This document shows positions 7,847-16,500 of a stretch of DNA of 64,000 bases, piece by piece; the first letter of the stretch is position 1, and the number at the start of each line of letters is the position of its first letter. The DNA is taken from positions 124,001 through 188,000 of the forward strand of contig NZ_JBKIII010000001.1 in assembly GCF_046557615.1 (NCBI RefSeq), given 5' to 3'. The position numbers and the translations under genes are program-made. A model generated the notes under the pieces. The model was given only the letters and a program-made list of their open reading frames with translations, had not been told where the DNA came from and did not search any database. The DNA comes from Haloferax sp046557615 (GTDB lineage: Archaea > Halobacteriota > Halobacteria > Halobacteriales > Haloferacaceae).

Positions 7847-8986
7847 ATGCACCGCCGTCATTTTCTCGCCTCGTGCGGGTGTCTCGCTGGTCTCGCTGGG
7901 TGCCTCGGGAGCGACCCGCCAGTCGCCGGAGAGAATACGGCGAATGGTGGCGGTTCGACCGGCAAGACCGGCGACGAATCGGTCGCACGTGCGGGTGCGT
8001 TCGACCTTCCAATCCCCGAAGACGAACTTCGACGCGGTGCCCCAAAAGACGCGATTCCTGCGATTACATCCCCTTCCTTTTCGACCGACTGGACCGGATT
8101 CGACGAGGTTGCGGTCGAACTCGAAGACTCGTTCGAAGTCGTCGGTGTCGAACTCGATGGTATTGCCAGAGCGTACCCACTCGCTGTCCTGAACTGGCAC
8201 GAAATCGTCAACGACACCTTCGACGGCCGTCCCGTCGTCGTCACGTATTGTCCGCTCTGTGGCAGTGCCGTCGTCGCCGACAGAGTCGTCGCGGGCAATA
8301 CCGTCTATTTCGGCGTTTCTGGATTGCTGTGGATGTCCGACCTCGTGATGTACGACGACCGGACGAACTCACTGTGGAGTCAGGTTCTCGCCACGGCAAT
8401 CCGGGGTGAACGCACCGGAGACCGACTGTCGCTCTTACCTGCGACTCTCTCGACGTGGGGCGAGTGGAAGGATTCACACCCAGATACCGAAGTTCTCGTC
8501 CCGCCGCCAGTCTCGGGCACGATTCGTGGGCGACAGACTCGGCGATACGAAGTCAATCCCTACACCAGCTATCAGCAATCGAGTTCGATTGGTATCGGAT
8601 TCAACGACGACGTGGACGAGCGACTCCATCCGAAAACGTCTGTCATCGGAATCTCGGTCGATGGCGTTGCACGGGCGTACCCACTCGATACAGTTTCGAA
8701 CGAAAGTGTCGTCAACGACCGAGTTGGTGACCTTCCGGTCGTCGTCGCGGCATCTGCCGACGGGTCGCTCGTCGCCTACGTACGACGCGTCGATGGCGAA
8801 GATATCGAGTTCGAACGAGACGAGTCTCGATTGGTCGGCGGCGGGTCGAACTGGGATTTACTCACCGGGCGGGCACTCGATGGCGCTCACGAAGGAGTCA
8901 CACTCGCGCGTGCGAACGACCGCTCACAGATGTTCTGGTTCGCGTGGGCTGATTTCAATCCGGAGACAGAGATTTACGGGGAGTGA
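7847..8986 (+). CDS. DUF3179 domain lipoprotein
   Basis: The 379-residue protein begins with a Tat signal (RRHF) and a lipobox ending at Cys19, so it is probably exported folded and lipid-anchored outside the cell. The rest matches DUF3179, with two related halves: YPLAVLNWHEIVND followed by VTYCPLCGSAVV, and later YPLDTVSNESVVND. The CPLCG pair could bind a metal or form a disulfide. The family function is unknown. The start at 7847 puts the twin arginines at residues 3-4. Confidence 0.88.
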   Translation: MHRRHFLASCGCLAGLAGCLGSDPPVAGENTANGGGSTGKTGDESVARAGAFDLPIPEDELRRGAPKDAIPAITSPSFSTDWTGFDEVAVELEDSFEVVGVELDGIARAYPLAVLNWHEIVNDTFDGRPVVVTYCPLCGSAVVADRVVAGNTVYFGVSGLLWMSDLVMYDDRTNSLWSQVLATAIRGERTGDRLSLLPATLSTWGEWKDSHPDTEVLVPPPVSGTIRGRQTRRYEVNPYTSYQQSSSIGIGFNDDVDERLHPKTSVIGISVDGVARAYPLDTVSNESVVNDRVGDLPVVVAASADGSLVAYVRRVDGEDIEFERDESRLVGGGSNWDLLTGRALDGAHEGVTLARANDRSQMFWFAWADFNPETEIYGE

Positions 8987-9010
8987 GCTATCGTCTCCAG
9001 TTGCTCTCGG

Positions 9011-9664
9011 TCAATCCAACCGGCCGTCACGAATCTCGGCTTGCTTCGCACCGAGTGTTGAGATGTGATCTTGGAGCCGTTCTTCTGCTTCGTTTGGACC
9101 CTCGTACTCGGCGATATTTCGAAGTGTATGCTCGATACCGTATTCGTATGCCAGTAATTCCTCTTCGAGTGAGTAGTGCTGCTGGTTCGTGAGGTGGTGG
9201 AGTACCGACCACCAACCGATAGGTGGCAAGTCGCCGTCCGTCTCTTGGAGGGTCTCGACTGCATTCAGATGTGTCTCAAAGGTCTCGTAGATGTGTTTGC
9301 TCATCTTCGCCGAGAGTTCCGAAACTGTCGTTGACAGTTCGACGTACTCCGTACCCATCTCGTCTCGTGCTTCGTCGAGGTCGATAACGGCAACTTGCTC
9401 CCACGATTCGATACGGCCGCACTCAACTAGTGAATCCCATCGGTCTCGCTCAATCTCAACAATCTGGTCAGCATTTCCATGAAGAACGAGTGCAACGACG
9501 CTCGATTCTCCTGTTTGTGGATGGTCGTCGAACGCAAAGGAGACTCCTTCACAAGCGTCGTGTTGAGGAAGTCTCTCAATCGCGTCTACGGCGTACGCTC
9601 GAACAACTTGGTCTGCCTCGTGCTCAGTACTCGCCGTAAGAAGAACGTGCGTTATCTCAGTCAC
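9011..9664 (-). CDS. Conserved hypothetical protein, halophile type
   Basis: The 217-residue acidic soluble protein has no signal peptide or membrane helix. The first 80 residues read as an alternating beta/alpha segment (THVLLTASTEHEADQVVRAYAVD, split here by its turn), and the remainder is mainly helical with a His-rich stretch (WWSVLHHLTNQQHYS) near residues 155-170. The two His pairs and nearby Glu could bind metal. I do not recognise the family. It reads away from the bactofilin-like gene and toward the DUF3179 gene. Confidence 0.65.
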   Translation of the reverse strand: MTEITHVLLTASTEHEADQVVRAYAVDAIERLPQHDACEGVSFAFDDHPQTGESSVVALVLHGNADQIVEIERDRWDSLVECGRIESWEQVAVIDLDEARDEMGTEYVELSTTVSELSAKMSKHIYETFETHLNAVETLQETDGDLPPIGWWSVLHHLTNQQHYSLEEELLAYEYGIEHTLRNIAEYEGPNEAEERLQDHISTLGAKQAEIRDGRLD

Positions 9665-9702
9665 TACGCGAACATTTATTCGATTTGTTATGAAGGCTCG
9701 GC

Positions 9703-9906
9703 TTACGAGGACTTCAGAATGTCTTTGATTCGTCGAGCTTCTCCCCCGAGCGAGGGGTTCTTCTCGACGATTTTCAGCACCTCGTGGTCCGTCACGTCTG
9801 GGTAGGCCTTGCCAGTGGCCTCTTCGATGAGTTTCTTTTCGAGACGGAATTCGGTACCCTCGTACACGACATCGACGCCTGCATCGTCAAAAGAAAGAAC
9901 CGTCAT
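9703..9906 (-). CDS. Small DUF5800-like protein
   Basis: The 67-residue protein begins MTVLSFDDAGVDVVYEG and has a helical C-terminal half (EVLKIVEKNPSLGGEARRIKDIL). It resembles the small haloarchaeal family I recall as DUF5800, whose function is unknown. A TATA box at 9930-9936 lies about 27 nt before the ATG, which supports the start and a leaderless message. It has its own promoter and is followed by the 217-residue hypothetical gene in the same direction. Confidence 0.75.
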   Translation of the reverse strand: MTVLSFDDAGVDVVYEGTEFRLEKKLIEEATGKAYPDVTDHEVLKIVEKNPSLGGEARRIKDILKSS

Positions 9907-9929
9907 ATCTCACTCTCGTTCCTCCGAGT

Positions 9930-9936
9930 ATTTAAA
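9930..9936 (-). promoter_or_regulatory. TATA box of the DUF5800-like gene
   Basis: On the minus strand the box reads TTTAAAT. It lies about 27 nt before the ATG at 9906, the normal distance for a leaderless haloarchaeal transcript. Confidence 0.6.
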
Positions 9937-9993
9937 CTCACGTCGTCGCCCCGACTCAACTCTGTGCATGTGTGACATGTGTCTTGCGGACCG

Positions 9994-10000
9994 TTTATTA
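9994..10000 (+). promoter_or_regulatory. TATA box that decides the bactofilin-like start
   Basis: TTTATTA lies about 26 nt before the GTG at 10024. This supports GTG 10024 rather than the ATG at 9979, which lies upstream of the box. Confidence 0.55.
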
Positions 10001-10023
10001 GTGCCCGCGTATTGGTTCGGAGC

Positions 10024-10875
10024 GTGTCACTCGGCACGGACCCCCTCGAAACGCTCGAAATCCCTGACGGGACGACGGTCGAAGAACACGACCTCGTGAC
10101 CGATGGAGATGTTATAATCGGCGGACAAAGCACCGTCGAATTTGGCGTCCGCGGTCGGAGCGTCATCGCCGGTGAGCGCGTCACCTTCGGCGGCGATATC
10201 GAAGCAGAGGGCGACTGCCGACTCGACTTACTCGACGACGTGGCCGGAAACGTCCTCGTCGGCGAAGACGCCTACCTCGGTGAGCGCGTCCGCATCGGCG
10301 GCCGTCTCATGGTCTCTGGCGACCTCGATATCGGTGACGACGTGGATATCGCCGAAGGCTTCGAAGCCAACGGCTGGATCGTCATTCGGAACCCTGTTCC
10401 GACACTGGTGTTCTACTTTATCGTCCTCTCGCAGCTCCTTCGTCTCGGCGAACAGGATGCTGCAGACGACCTTGCAGAATCGCTGTCGGGCGAATCTCCC
10501 CACGACCCGCTCGTCATCCCGCGAAACGCAACCGTCTCGGACGACTCGTGGCGCGTTTCGACACCTGCGACTATCGGCGACGAGTGCCGGATTCACGGGA
10601 ACGTTCGCGCACGGAGCATCGACCTCGGCGAGGATAACAACGTCTTCGGGAGTCTCCGCGCCCGCGACGACATCGTCGTCGGCCCCGGAACCCGGATTCA
10701 CGGCGACGTGACGACGCGAAACGGCGAAGTTCACATCAAACGCGGCGCGCGAGTCCTCGGCGACGTGTCGTGTAAAGACCTCGTCTTCGACGAAGATGCG
10801 CTCGTGGACGGCACGATGCGCGCTCGCGGCGAGATGCGCATCCATCGCTCGAATCTCTCGCGGACTCAGGAATAA
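10024..10875 (+). CDS. Bactofilin-like polymer-forming protein
   Basis: The protein is about 283 residues long from the GTG at 10024. It carries repeated short beta strands of the bactofilin/right-handed beta-helix type in two blocks, about 5-115 (GDVIIGGQSTVEFGV, GERVRIGGRLMVSGDLDIGDD) and 165-275 (IGDECRIHGNVRARSIDLGED, GTRIHGDVTTRNGEV). Between them lies a hydrophobic segment (PTLVFYFIVLSQLL) that may be a membrane helix. Bactofilins form filaments in bacteria. A split form around a hydrophobic helix is less usual. The cellular role in this organism is unknown. Confidence 0.78.
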   Translation: MSLGTDPLETLEIPDGTTVEEHDLVTDGDVIIGGQSTVEFGVRGRSVIAGERVTFGGDIEAEGDCRLDLLDDVAGNVLVGEDAYLGERVRIGGRLMVSGDLDIGDDVDIAEGFEANGWIVIRNPVPTLVFYFIVLSQLLRLGEQDAADDLAESLSGESPHDPLVIPRNATVSDDSWRVSTPATIGDECRIHGNVRARSIDLGEDNNVFGSLRARDDIVVGPGTRIHGDVTTRNGEVHIKRGARVLGDVSCKDLVFDEDALVDGTMRARGEMRIHRSNLSRTQE

Positions 10876-10933
10876 CGAAAATCGATTTTTGCGTCTCCCC
10901 AAGGGTTAATCTCTTACTTGGAGAGAGGAATGT

Positions 10934-11824
10934 ATGGACAAACGATTGAAACTTATTTTCGTCGCCCTCATGGTGCTTCTCGCCGGGTGTGCCGGTGCCG
11001 GTGCGGGTGACGGTGGGAGCGCCCAAAGCGGGGGAGCAGAGAGCGCCGATTTCGATGACGGTACCTCGGTGTCTGTCGAGACGGGTAGCGGAGGCGATGC
11101 AGAAGAAGAGCGCGTCGATTCCCTCCAAGTACAGCAACGAGCGGTCATCAAAAACGGCTTTATCGACTTGACGGTCGAGAACTTCTCACAGTCACAAACT
11201 GATGTCGAATCGACTGCCTCCTCCTACGGCGGATACATCAGCGACTCGAACGAGAACGTCAACCGACGCAGTGGCGGTACCTACCGGTCTGGAACCCTCA
11301 CCGTTCGCGTTCCGTCTGAGGATTTCGAAGCGTTCATGTCCGATATGAAGGAAGTTGGCGAAGTCGAACACGTGGAGACGAACTCCCAAGACGTGACCGA
11401 CCAGTTGGTCGATATCGAAGCGCGTCTGAGCAACCTTCGGGTCCAGCGTGACCGCCTCCGCGAACTCTACGAGAACGCGAATACGACCGAAGACGTCCTC
11501 GCAGTCGAAGCGCGATTGACGGAGGTCCAGACCGAAATCGAGCGTCTCGAAGCCCAACAGGCGTCGCTCGAAAGCCGTGTCGCACTCTCGACCGTTCGCG
11601 TTCACCTCTCTGAGCAACCACCCGGACCGGCACAGTGGTACGACGTGCCCGTCTTGCAGGCGTTCCTCGAATCTATCGACGGCGTGTTTGTGACCCTCCG
11701 CGCACTCGTCGTCGCACTCGCCTACGCCTTGCCGTATCTCGTCGTCTTCGGCGGCCTATTCGCACTGTTCGGCAGTGGCGTGGTCTTCGTTGGCCGTCGC
11801 GCCCTCCGTCGATTGCGCACCTGA
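10934..11824 (+). CDS. DUF4349 lipoprotein
   Basis: The 296-residue protein has a hydrophobic signal with a lipobox (VLLAGC, Cys19) and a Gly/Ser-rich linker. A DUF4349 domain starts near residue 60 (IKNGFIDLTVENF), and a coiled coil spans about 155-220 (VDIEARLSNLRVQRDRLREL, and VEARLTEVQTEIERLEAQQ). A C-terminal membrane helix lies at about 250-280, followed by basic residues (RRALRRLRT). It is anchored at both ends with the domain outside. DUF4349 proteins are of unknown function. Confidence 0.88.
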   Translation: MDKRLKLIFVALMVLLAGCAGAGAGDGGSAQSGGAESADFDDGTSVSVETGSGGDAEEERVDSLQVQQRAVIKNGFIDLTVENFSQSQTDVESTASSYGGYISDSNENVNRRSGGTYRSGTLTVRVPSEDFEAFMSDMKEVGEVEHVETNSQDVTDQLVDIEARLSNLRVQRDRLRELYENANTTEDVLAVEARLTEVQTEIERLEAQQASLESRVALSTVRVHLSEQPPGPAQWYDVPVLQAFLESIDGVFVTLRALVVALAYALPYLVVFGGLFALFGSGVVFVGRRALRRLRT

Positions 11825-11890
11825 ACGGCGTCGCACTTTTTCTCTCCGTCGCGGCGAGCGTTTTTCCGCCTTCGAATCGTCTGTCAAGCT

Positions 11891-13066
11891 ATGCTCTCTC
11901 TCGCACTCGCCGGTAAGCCGAACGCCGGTAAATCCACGTTCTACACGGCGGCGACGCTCGCGGACGTCGACGTTGCCAACTATCCCTTTACGACCATCGA
12001 CGCGAATCGCGGTATCTCCTACGTTCGAACCCGATGCCCGTGTCTCGACCGCGACGAGCGATGTGAAAACTGCGAAGGTGGTGTTCGTTACGTCGCCGTC
12101 GAACTCGTGGACGTGGCGGGGTTAGTTCCCGGCGCACACGAAGGGCGAGGCCTGGGAAATCAGTTTCTCGACGAGTTGACGAACGCCGACGCCATCATCA
12201 ACGTCGTAGATGCCTCCGGCGGGACCAACGCCGAGGGTGAACCCGTCGAAGTTGGGTCGTTCGACCCGGTAGAAGAAGTCGATTTCATCGAAGACGAACT
12301 CGAACGCTGGCTTGCGGGCATCATCGACCGCAACTGGGAGTCGGTGATTCGAAAGTCGCGCTCCCCGGATTTCGACCTCGACGACGCGCTTTCTGACCTC
12401 TTGACGGGAGTTGGTGCGAGCGAATACGATATCGCTGTCGTCCTTCGCCAACTGGAGTATTCCGCGAACCCACAGGAGTGGACGGACGACGACCGATTGA
12501 CACTCGCCCGTGCGATTCGCCAGCGGACGAAACCAATCATCCTCGTCGCCAACAAGATGGACATCGCACCCGACGAGAACCTCGAACGTCTCGAAGCGAC
12601 CGGAAAGCCAGTCATCTCGGCTACTGCCGACGGCGAACTCGCGCTTCGTCGGGCGGCGGATGCCGGAGTTATCTCGTACCACTCGGGCGACGACGACTTC
12701 GAGATAACGGGCGATGTAAGCGGTGCCCAAGAGAAGGGCTTGGAGCGAATTCGCGGACTGATGGACGAGTTCGAAGGGACCGGCATCCAGACTGCGCTCA
12801 ACACTGCGGTCTACGACTTGTTGGACCACATCACCGTCTATCCGGTACAGAACGAGTCGAAGTGGACCGACGGGACTGGAAACGTACTTCCGGACGCCTT
12901 TTTGCTCCCTCGTGGCTCGACACCCCGCGATTTGGCCTACGCTGTTCACTCCGACATCGGCGATGGCTATCTCCACGCTGTCGATGCGAGAGCGAAGCGC
13001 CGAATCGCAGAAGACCACGAACTCAGCGAAGGCGACGTCGTGAAAATCGTCTCGACCGCGAAATAG
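11891..13066 (+). CDS. YchF/Obg-like P-loop GTPase
   Basis: The 391-residue translation-factor-class GTPase has a G1 loop at residues 8-16 (GKPNAGKST), a switch region with NYPFTTID, G3 DVAGLV with PGAHEG, and a C-terminal TGS-like domain. Its G4 motif is NKMD (near residue 220), the canonical guanine-specifying form, whereas bacterial YchF has a degenerate NxxE that favours ATP. CPCLDRDERCENC (residues 37-62 region) holds four Cys that may bind zinc. Family members associate with ribosomes. It is probably cytoplasmic and transcribed alone. Confidence 0.88.
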   Translation: MLSLALAGKPNAGKSTFYTAATLADVDVANYPFTTIDANRGISYVRTRCPCLDRDERCENCEGGVRYVAVELVDVAGLVPGAHEGRGLGNQFLDELTNADAIINVVDASGGTNAEGEPVEVGSFDPVEEVDFIEDELERWLAGIIDRNWESVIRKSRSPDFDLDDALSDLLTGVGASEYDIAVVLRQLEYSANPQEWTDDDRLTLARAIRQRTKPIILVANKMDIAPDENLERLEATGKPVISATADGELALRRAADAGVISYHSGDDDFEITGDVSGAQEKGLERIRGLMDEFEGTGIQTALNTAVYDLLDHITVYPVQNESKWTDGTGNVLPDAFLLPRGSTPRDLAYAVHSDIGDGYLHAVDARAKRRIAEDHELSEGDVVKIVSTAK

Positions 13067-13548
13067 CACCGGTTCGGCTGCTTTTCCCACTGAGAGAATC
13101 GCTCACGCACGACCAGCTCTGTTTGAATTCGAACTTATAAACCAAATATTGCTATACAAAACCTGTTGTGAGGACTCTCATCTGAAGTGGTCGAATTCCG
13201 CGAAAATGTGTGAATCGCTGAACCGCCCGAATAGTTCAGCGTGCCTCCGACAGGACTCGGTGTGTGCCAGTCGAAAGTGGTTGGAGTGCCTCTGAGTCGA
13301 TGTGTGGGCCTGAACAAGTCGTTCCTGCGTGCATCCAATTGAGCAGGTGGTTGATGCTGACTCGGTGATTGGATACCAAACAGCCACATCCGGCTAGTTG
13401 CTCATCCCACACATACGGACACCACTGGAATCGGTAAATGGGCTGTTACTCAAAGGTGAGGTTTCGACAGTTTTGGAGACTAACAGTCTAGAGTGACAAC
13501 AGCACACATCAATACCGCTGAGCGCCACACGTCTGTAAGTGAATACGT
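13067..13548. other. Non-coding stretch ahead of the multi-PAS gene
   Basis: This 480-bp gap holds a good TATA box at 13134-13142 (CTTATAAAC) but no convincing gene. A 29-codon frame from 13206 contains four Cys and has no recognisable pattern, and minus-strand frames at 13135-13389 look non-coding. If the TATA box is used on the plus strand, the multi-PAS gene has a leader of about 380 nt or a small RNA starts here. The region is less GC-rich than its surroundings. Confidence 0.45.
13134..13142 (+). promoter_or_regulatory. TATA box 400 bp upstream of the multi-PAS gene
   Basis: CTTATAAAC is preceded by TTCGAA, a plausible BRE. The expected transcription start is near 13166. No clear start codon lies at leaderless distance, so it points to a long leader or a non-coding transcript. 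The box is nearly symmetrical and could also serve the minus strand. Confidence 0.45.
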
Positions 13549-16500
13549 ATGCCGACTGAGAATTTTGGTGGAGAAGACAACAGACGGCGCGGCAGTGTGG
13601 TAAATGCCGGCATCGACGAGTTGGTGACACTCGACCGCGTTAGCGACTCCGTTCTGGTTCTCGATACGGACGCTCGCGTCGTCTACGCAAACGATGTCGC
13701 ACTCGACAACTGTCGCACGCTCGGCTACGACGGAGAACTCGTCGGCGAGATTTTCTGGGACACGTCGCCGAGAGCCGCTGAATCGCAACTCGTCACAGAA
13801 GTCCCACAAGCACTCGCTGCCCAAGAACCGGTCGAGTTCAGAGAACACTACGAACCACTCGACGTGTGGTTCGAGACACGAGTGTACCCGACCGAAGACA
13901 GTGTGACCGTCTACTCACGAAACGTCTCTGAAGAGGTTCGTCGGGGGGAAGACCTCGAACGATTCGAGACGATTACGAAGACGATGCAGGATGGAGTCTG
14001 CATTCTCGATGAGACCAACTCGCTCGTTTTGGTGAACGATGCATTCGCCCGAATGGTTGGCTCCGAACCGGAGACACTCATCGACAAACGTGTGTCGCTG
14101 GTGTTGGGTGAGGAGATTGCCGAACAGACCATGACAGCGCGTGATGGGCTTGACCACGGTGAGACACACCGATTCGAGACGACTGTCGAGATTCGAGAGG
14201 CTCCGATGCCAGTCGAAGTGTTGGTTTCGTCGTCACCTATCGACGACGACTACACTGGTACCGTGTGCGTGGTCCACGACCTGACGCAGCGAAAGCAGTT
14301 AGAAGCAGAGACGACGGAGACGAAACGAGAGCGCGACGTTGCCCTCGACCGGGTTGACGACAGTATCTATTCGCTCGATGAAGAGTGGCGATTCACCTAT
14401 GCAAACCGTGTGACGCGACGGATGGCTCGACTCAGTCCAGACCATTTCTCGCCGCAGATGCAACTTCTCGGTGAACAGATTTGGGACGTGTTTCCTGATG
14501 CAAAAGAGAGCGAACTCTACGAGAAAGCACACGCGGCGCTCGAAACCCAAGAGTTGCAGACGCTCCGAGAGTACGCCCCTCACCTCGAACGGTGGTTCGA
14601 ATCGACTATCTATCCCTCTGAAAGCGGCGTCACCGTCTACGCGAGAGACATCACCACACAGGTGTCGCTCGAAGCAGAGTACGACGAAAAGAACCGTGTC
14701 CTCGACAGGGTGTCAGATATGGTGTGGGGCGTCGATAACGACTGGCAGTTTGCCTTCGCTAACGAGGCGGCGCTCGCGTTCGCTGGCCGCAGCAGAGAAG
14801 ACCTCATTGGAGAGGTCATCTGGGACGTATTCCCAGAAGCGAGAGAGTCTGAGTTCAGTGCAATGGCGAAACGAGCGATGGAGACACGTGAGTCTGCAGA
14901 ATCGCTCGAACTTTCGCTGGTCGATGGCCTCTGGTTCGAGACTCGAGCCTACCCCTCTGAATCAGGAATTACGTTCTACGTTCGAAATGTGACTGAGCAG
15001 AAACTGCTCAAATCCGAGCTCGACGAGATGTTCGACAGAATTACCGACGGATTCTACGCTCTCGACAACGAGTGGCGCGTCGTCTTCTGGAACGCCGCGA
15101 TGGAACAGCGAACTGGACGCACAGCAGACGAGGTTCTCGGGAAGAATATACTCGAACTCTTTCCGGAAGTGTTCAAAGAAGAGATGATAGCGGAATACGA
15201 ACGCGCATTCGAGACACAGCAACCCACCACGTTCGAAATCTATCACGACGAGATAGACGTTTGGAACGGAATAGCGTTGTATCCCTCCGAATCCGGTCTC
15301 TCGGTGTATTCGTCGAACGTCACAGAGCGAAAGAAGTACGAACAGGAACTCGAAGAGACGAAAACTCGACTCGAACTCGCACTGGACGGCGCGAACACCG
15401 GCATCTGGGAGTGGGACATTCTCGAAGAGAGGGTCGTCTGGGATGGGAAAACGAGCGAAGTCTTTGGTCTGGAACCGGGTGAGTTCGGCGAAGCATTCGA
15501 CGATTTCATTGAATTAGTTCACCCCGATGATGTGGCTGGTCTCGAACAACAAATCACTGACTCGATATCCAATTCGAAGCCGTACATCGTCGAATTCCGG
15601 TTCATCCGACCCAGTGGCGAGATTCGATGGGCGGAGTCTCGTGCACGACTCTACACAGACGAGACAGGAGAACCGGTCAGTATGCTTGGTGTCACGACAG
15701 ATGTCACCGAACGCCGAGCGCGCGAACAAGCGCTTCGAGACAGCGAAATGCGTCTCCGAAGTGTCGTCGAGAACGCCCCTGTCGTGCAAACGGTGTTCGA
15801 TGCAGATGGAGTTGTCACCCTCTCTGAGGGTCGAGGGCTCGAATTGCTTGGTCGAAAACCAGGTGAGGCAGTTGGCTCTTCGCTGTTCGATATGTATGCC
15901 GACTATCCAGATATCCTCGAACAGATCGAGAGTGTCCTCTCCGGCGAGCGTGTACATACAACCATCAATTTCGACGAGTTGTACTTCGAGACGTGGCTCG
16001 AACCGACGTTCGACGACGATGGCTCGCTCACACAGATCATCGGCCTTTCGGTCGATGTCACCGACCGAATACAGAGCGAACAAGCGCTTCGAGACAGCGA
16101 AATACGACTTCGGAGTGTCGTCGAGAACGCACCTGTCGTTCAATCGATGATCGATGCTGACGGCGTACACAGACTCTCCGAGGGTCGAGGGCTCGCGCTC
16201 ATTGGACGAGAGCCAGGTGGTATCGTGGGGCAGTCTGTGTACGAAGTGTACGCCGACTTCCCCGACATCGTCGAACAGGTAGAGTCTGCACTCGCCGGTG
16301 AACACGTCCATACGATATTCAGCTACGACGACTTCTACTTCGAGACGTGGCTCGAACCGATATTCGACGATGATGGCACTCTTCTGCACGTCATCACACT
16401 TTCTGTCGATATCACAGACCGGTTCCAGTACGAACAGACACTCACTGGACTCCACCGCTCGAGTCGGCAGTTCCTCACCGCCGAGACGAAAGCCGAAGTT

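Noticed and set aside
13135..13389. Minus-strand frames in the gap before the multi-PAS gene
   Set aside because: Rich in His, Thr and Arg with no recognisable domain, and they overlap the candidate leader. They may be a transposon remnant but there is no supporting repeat.
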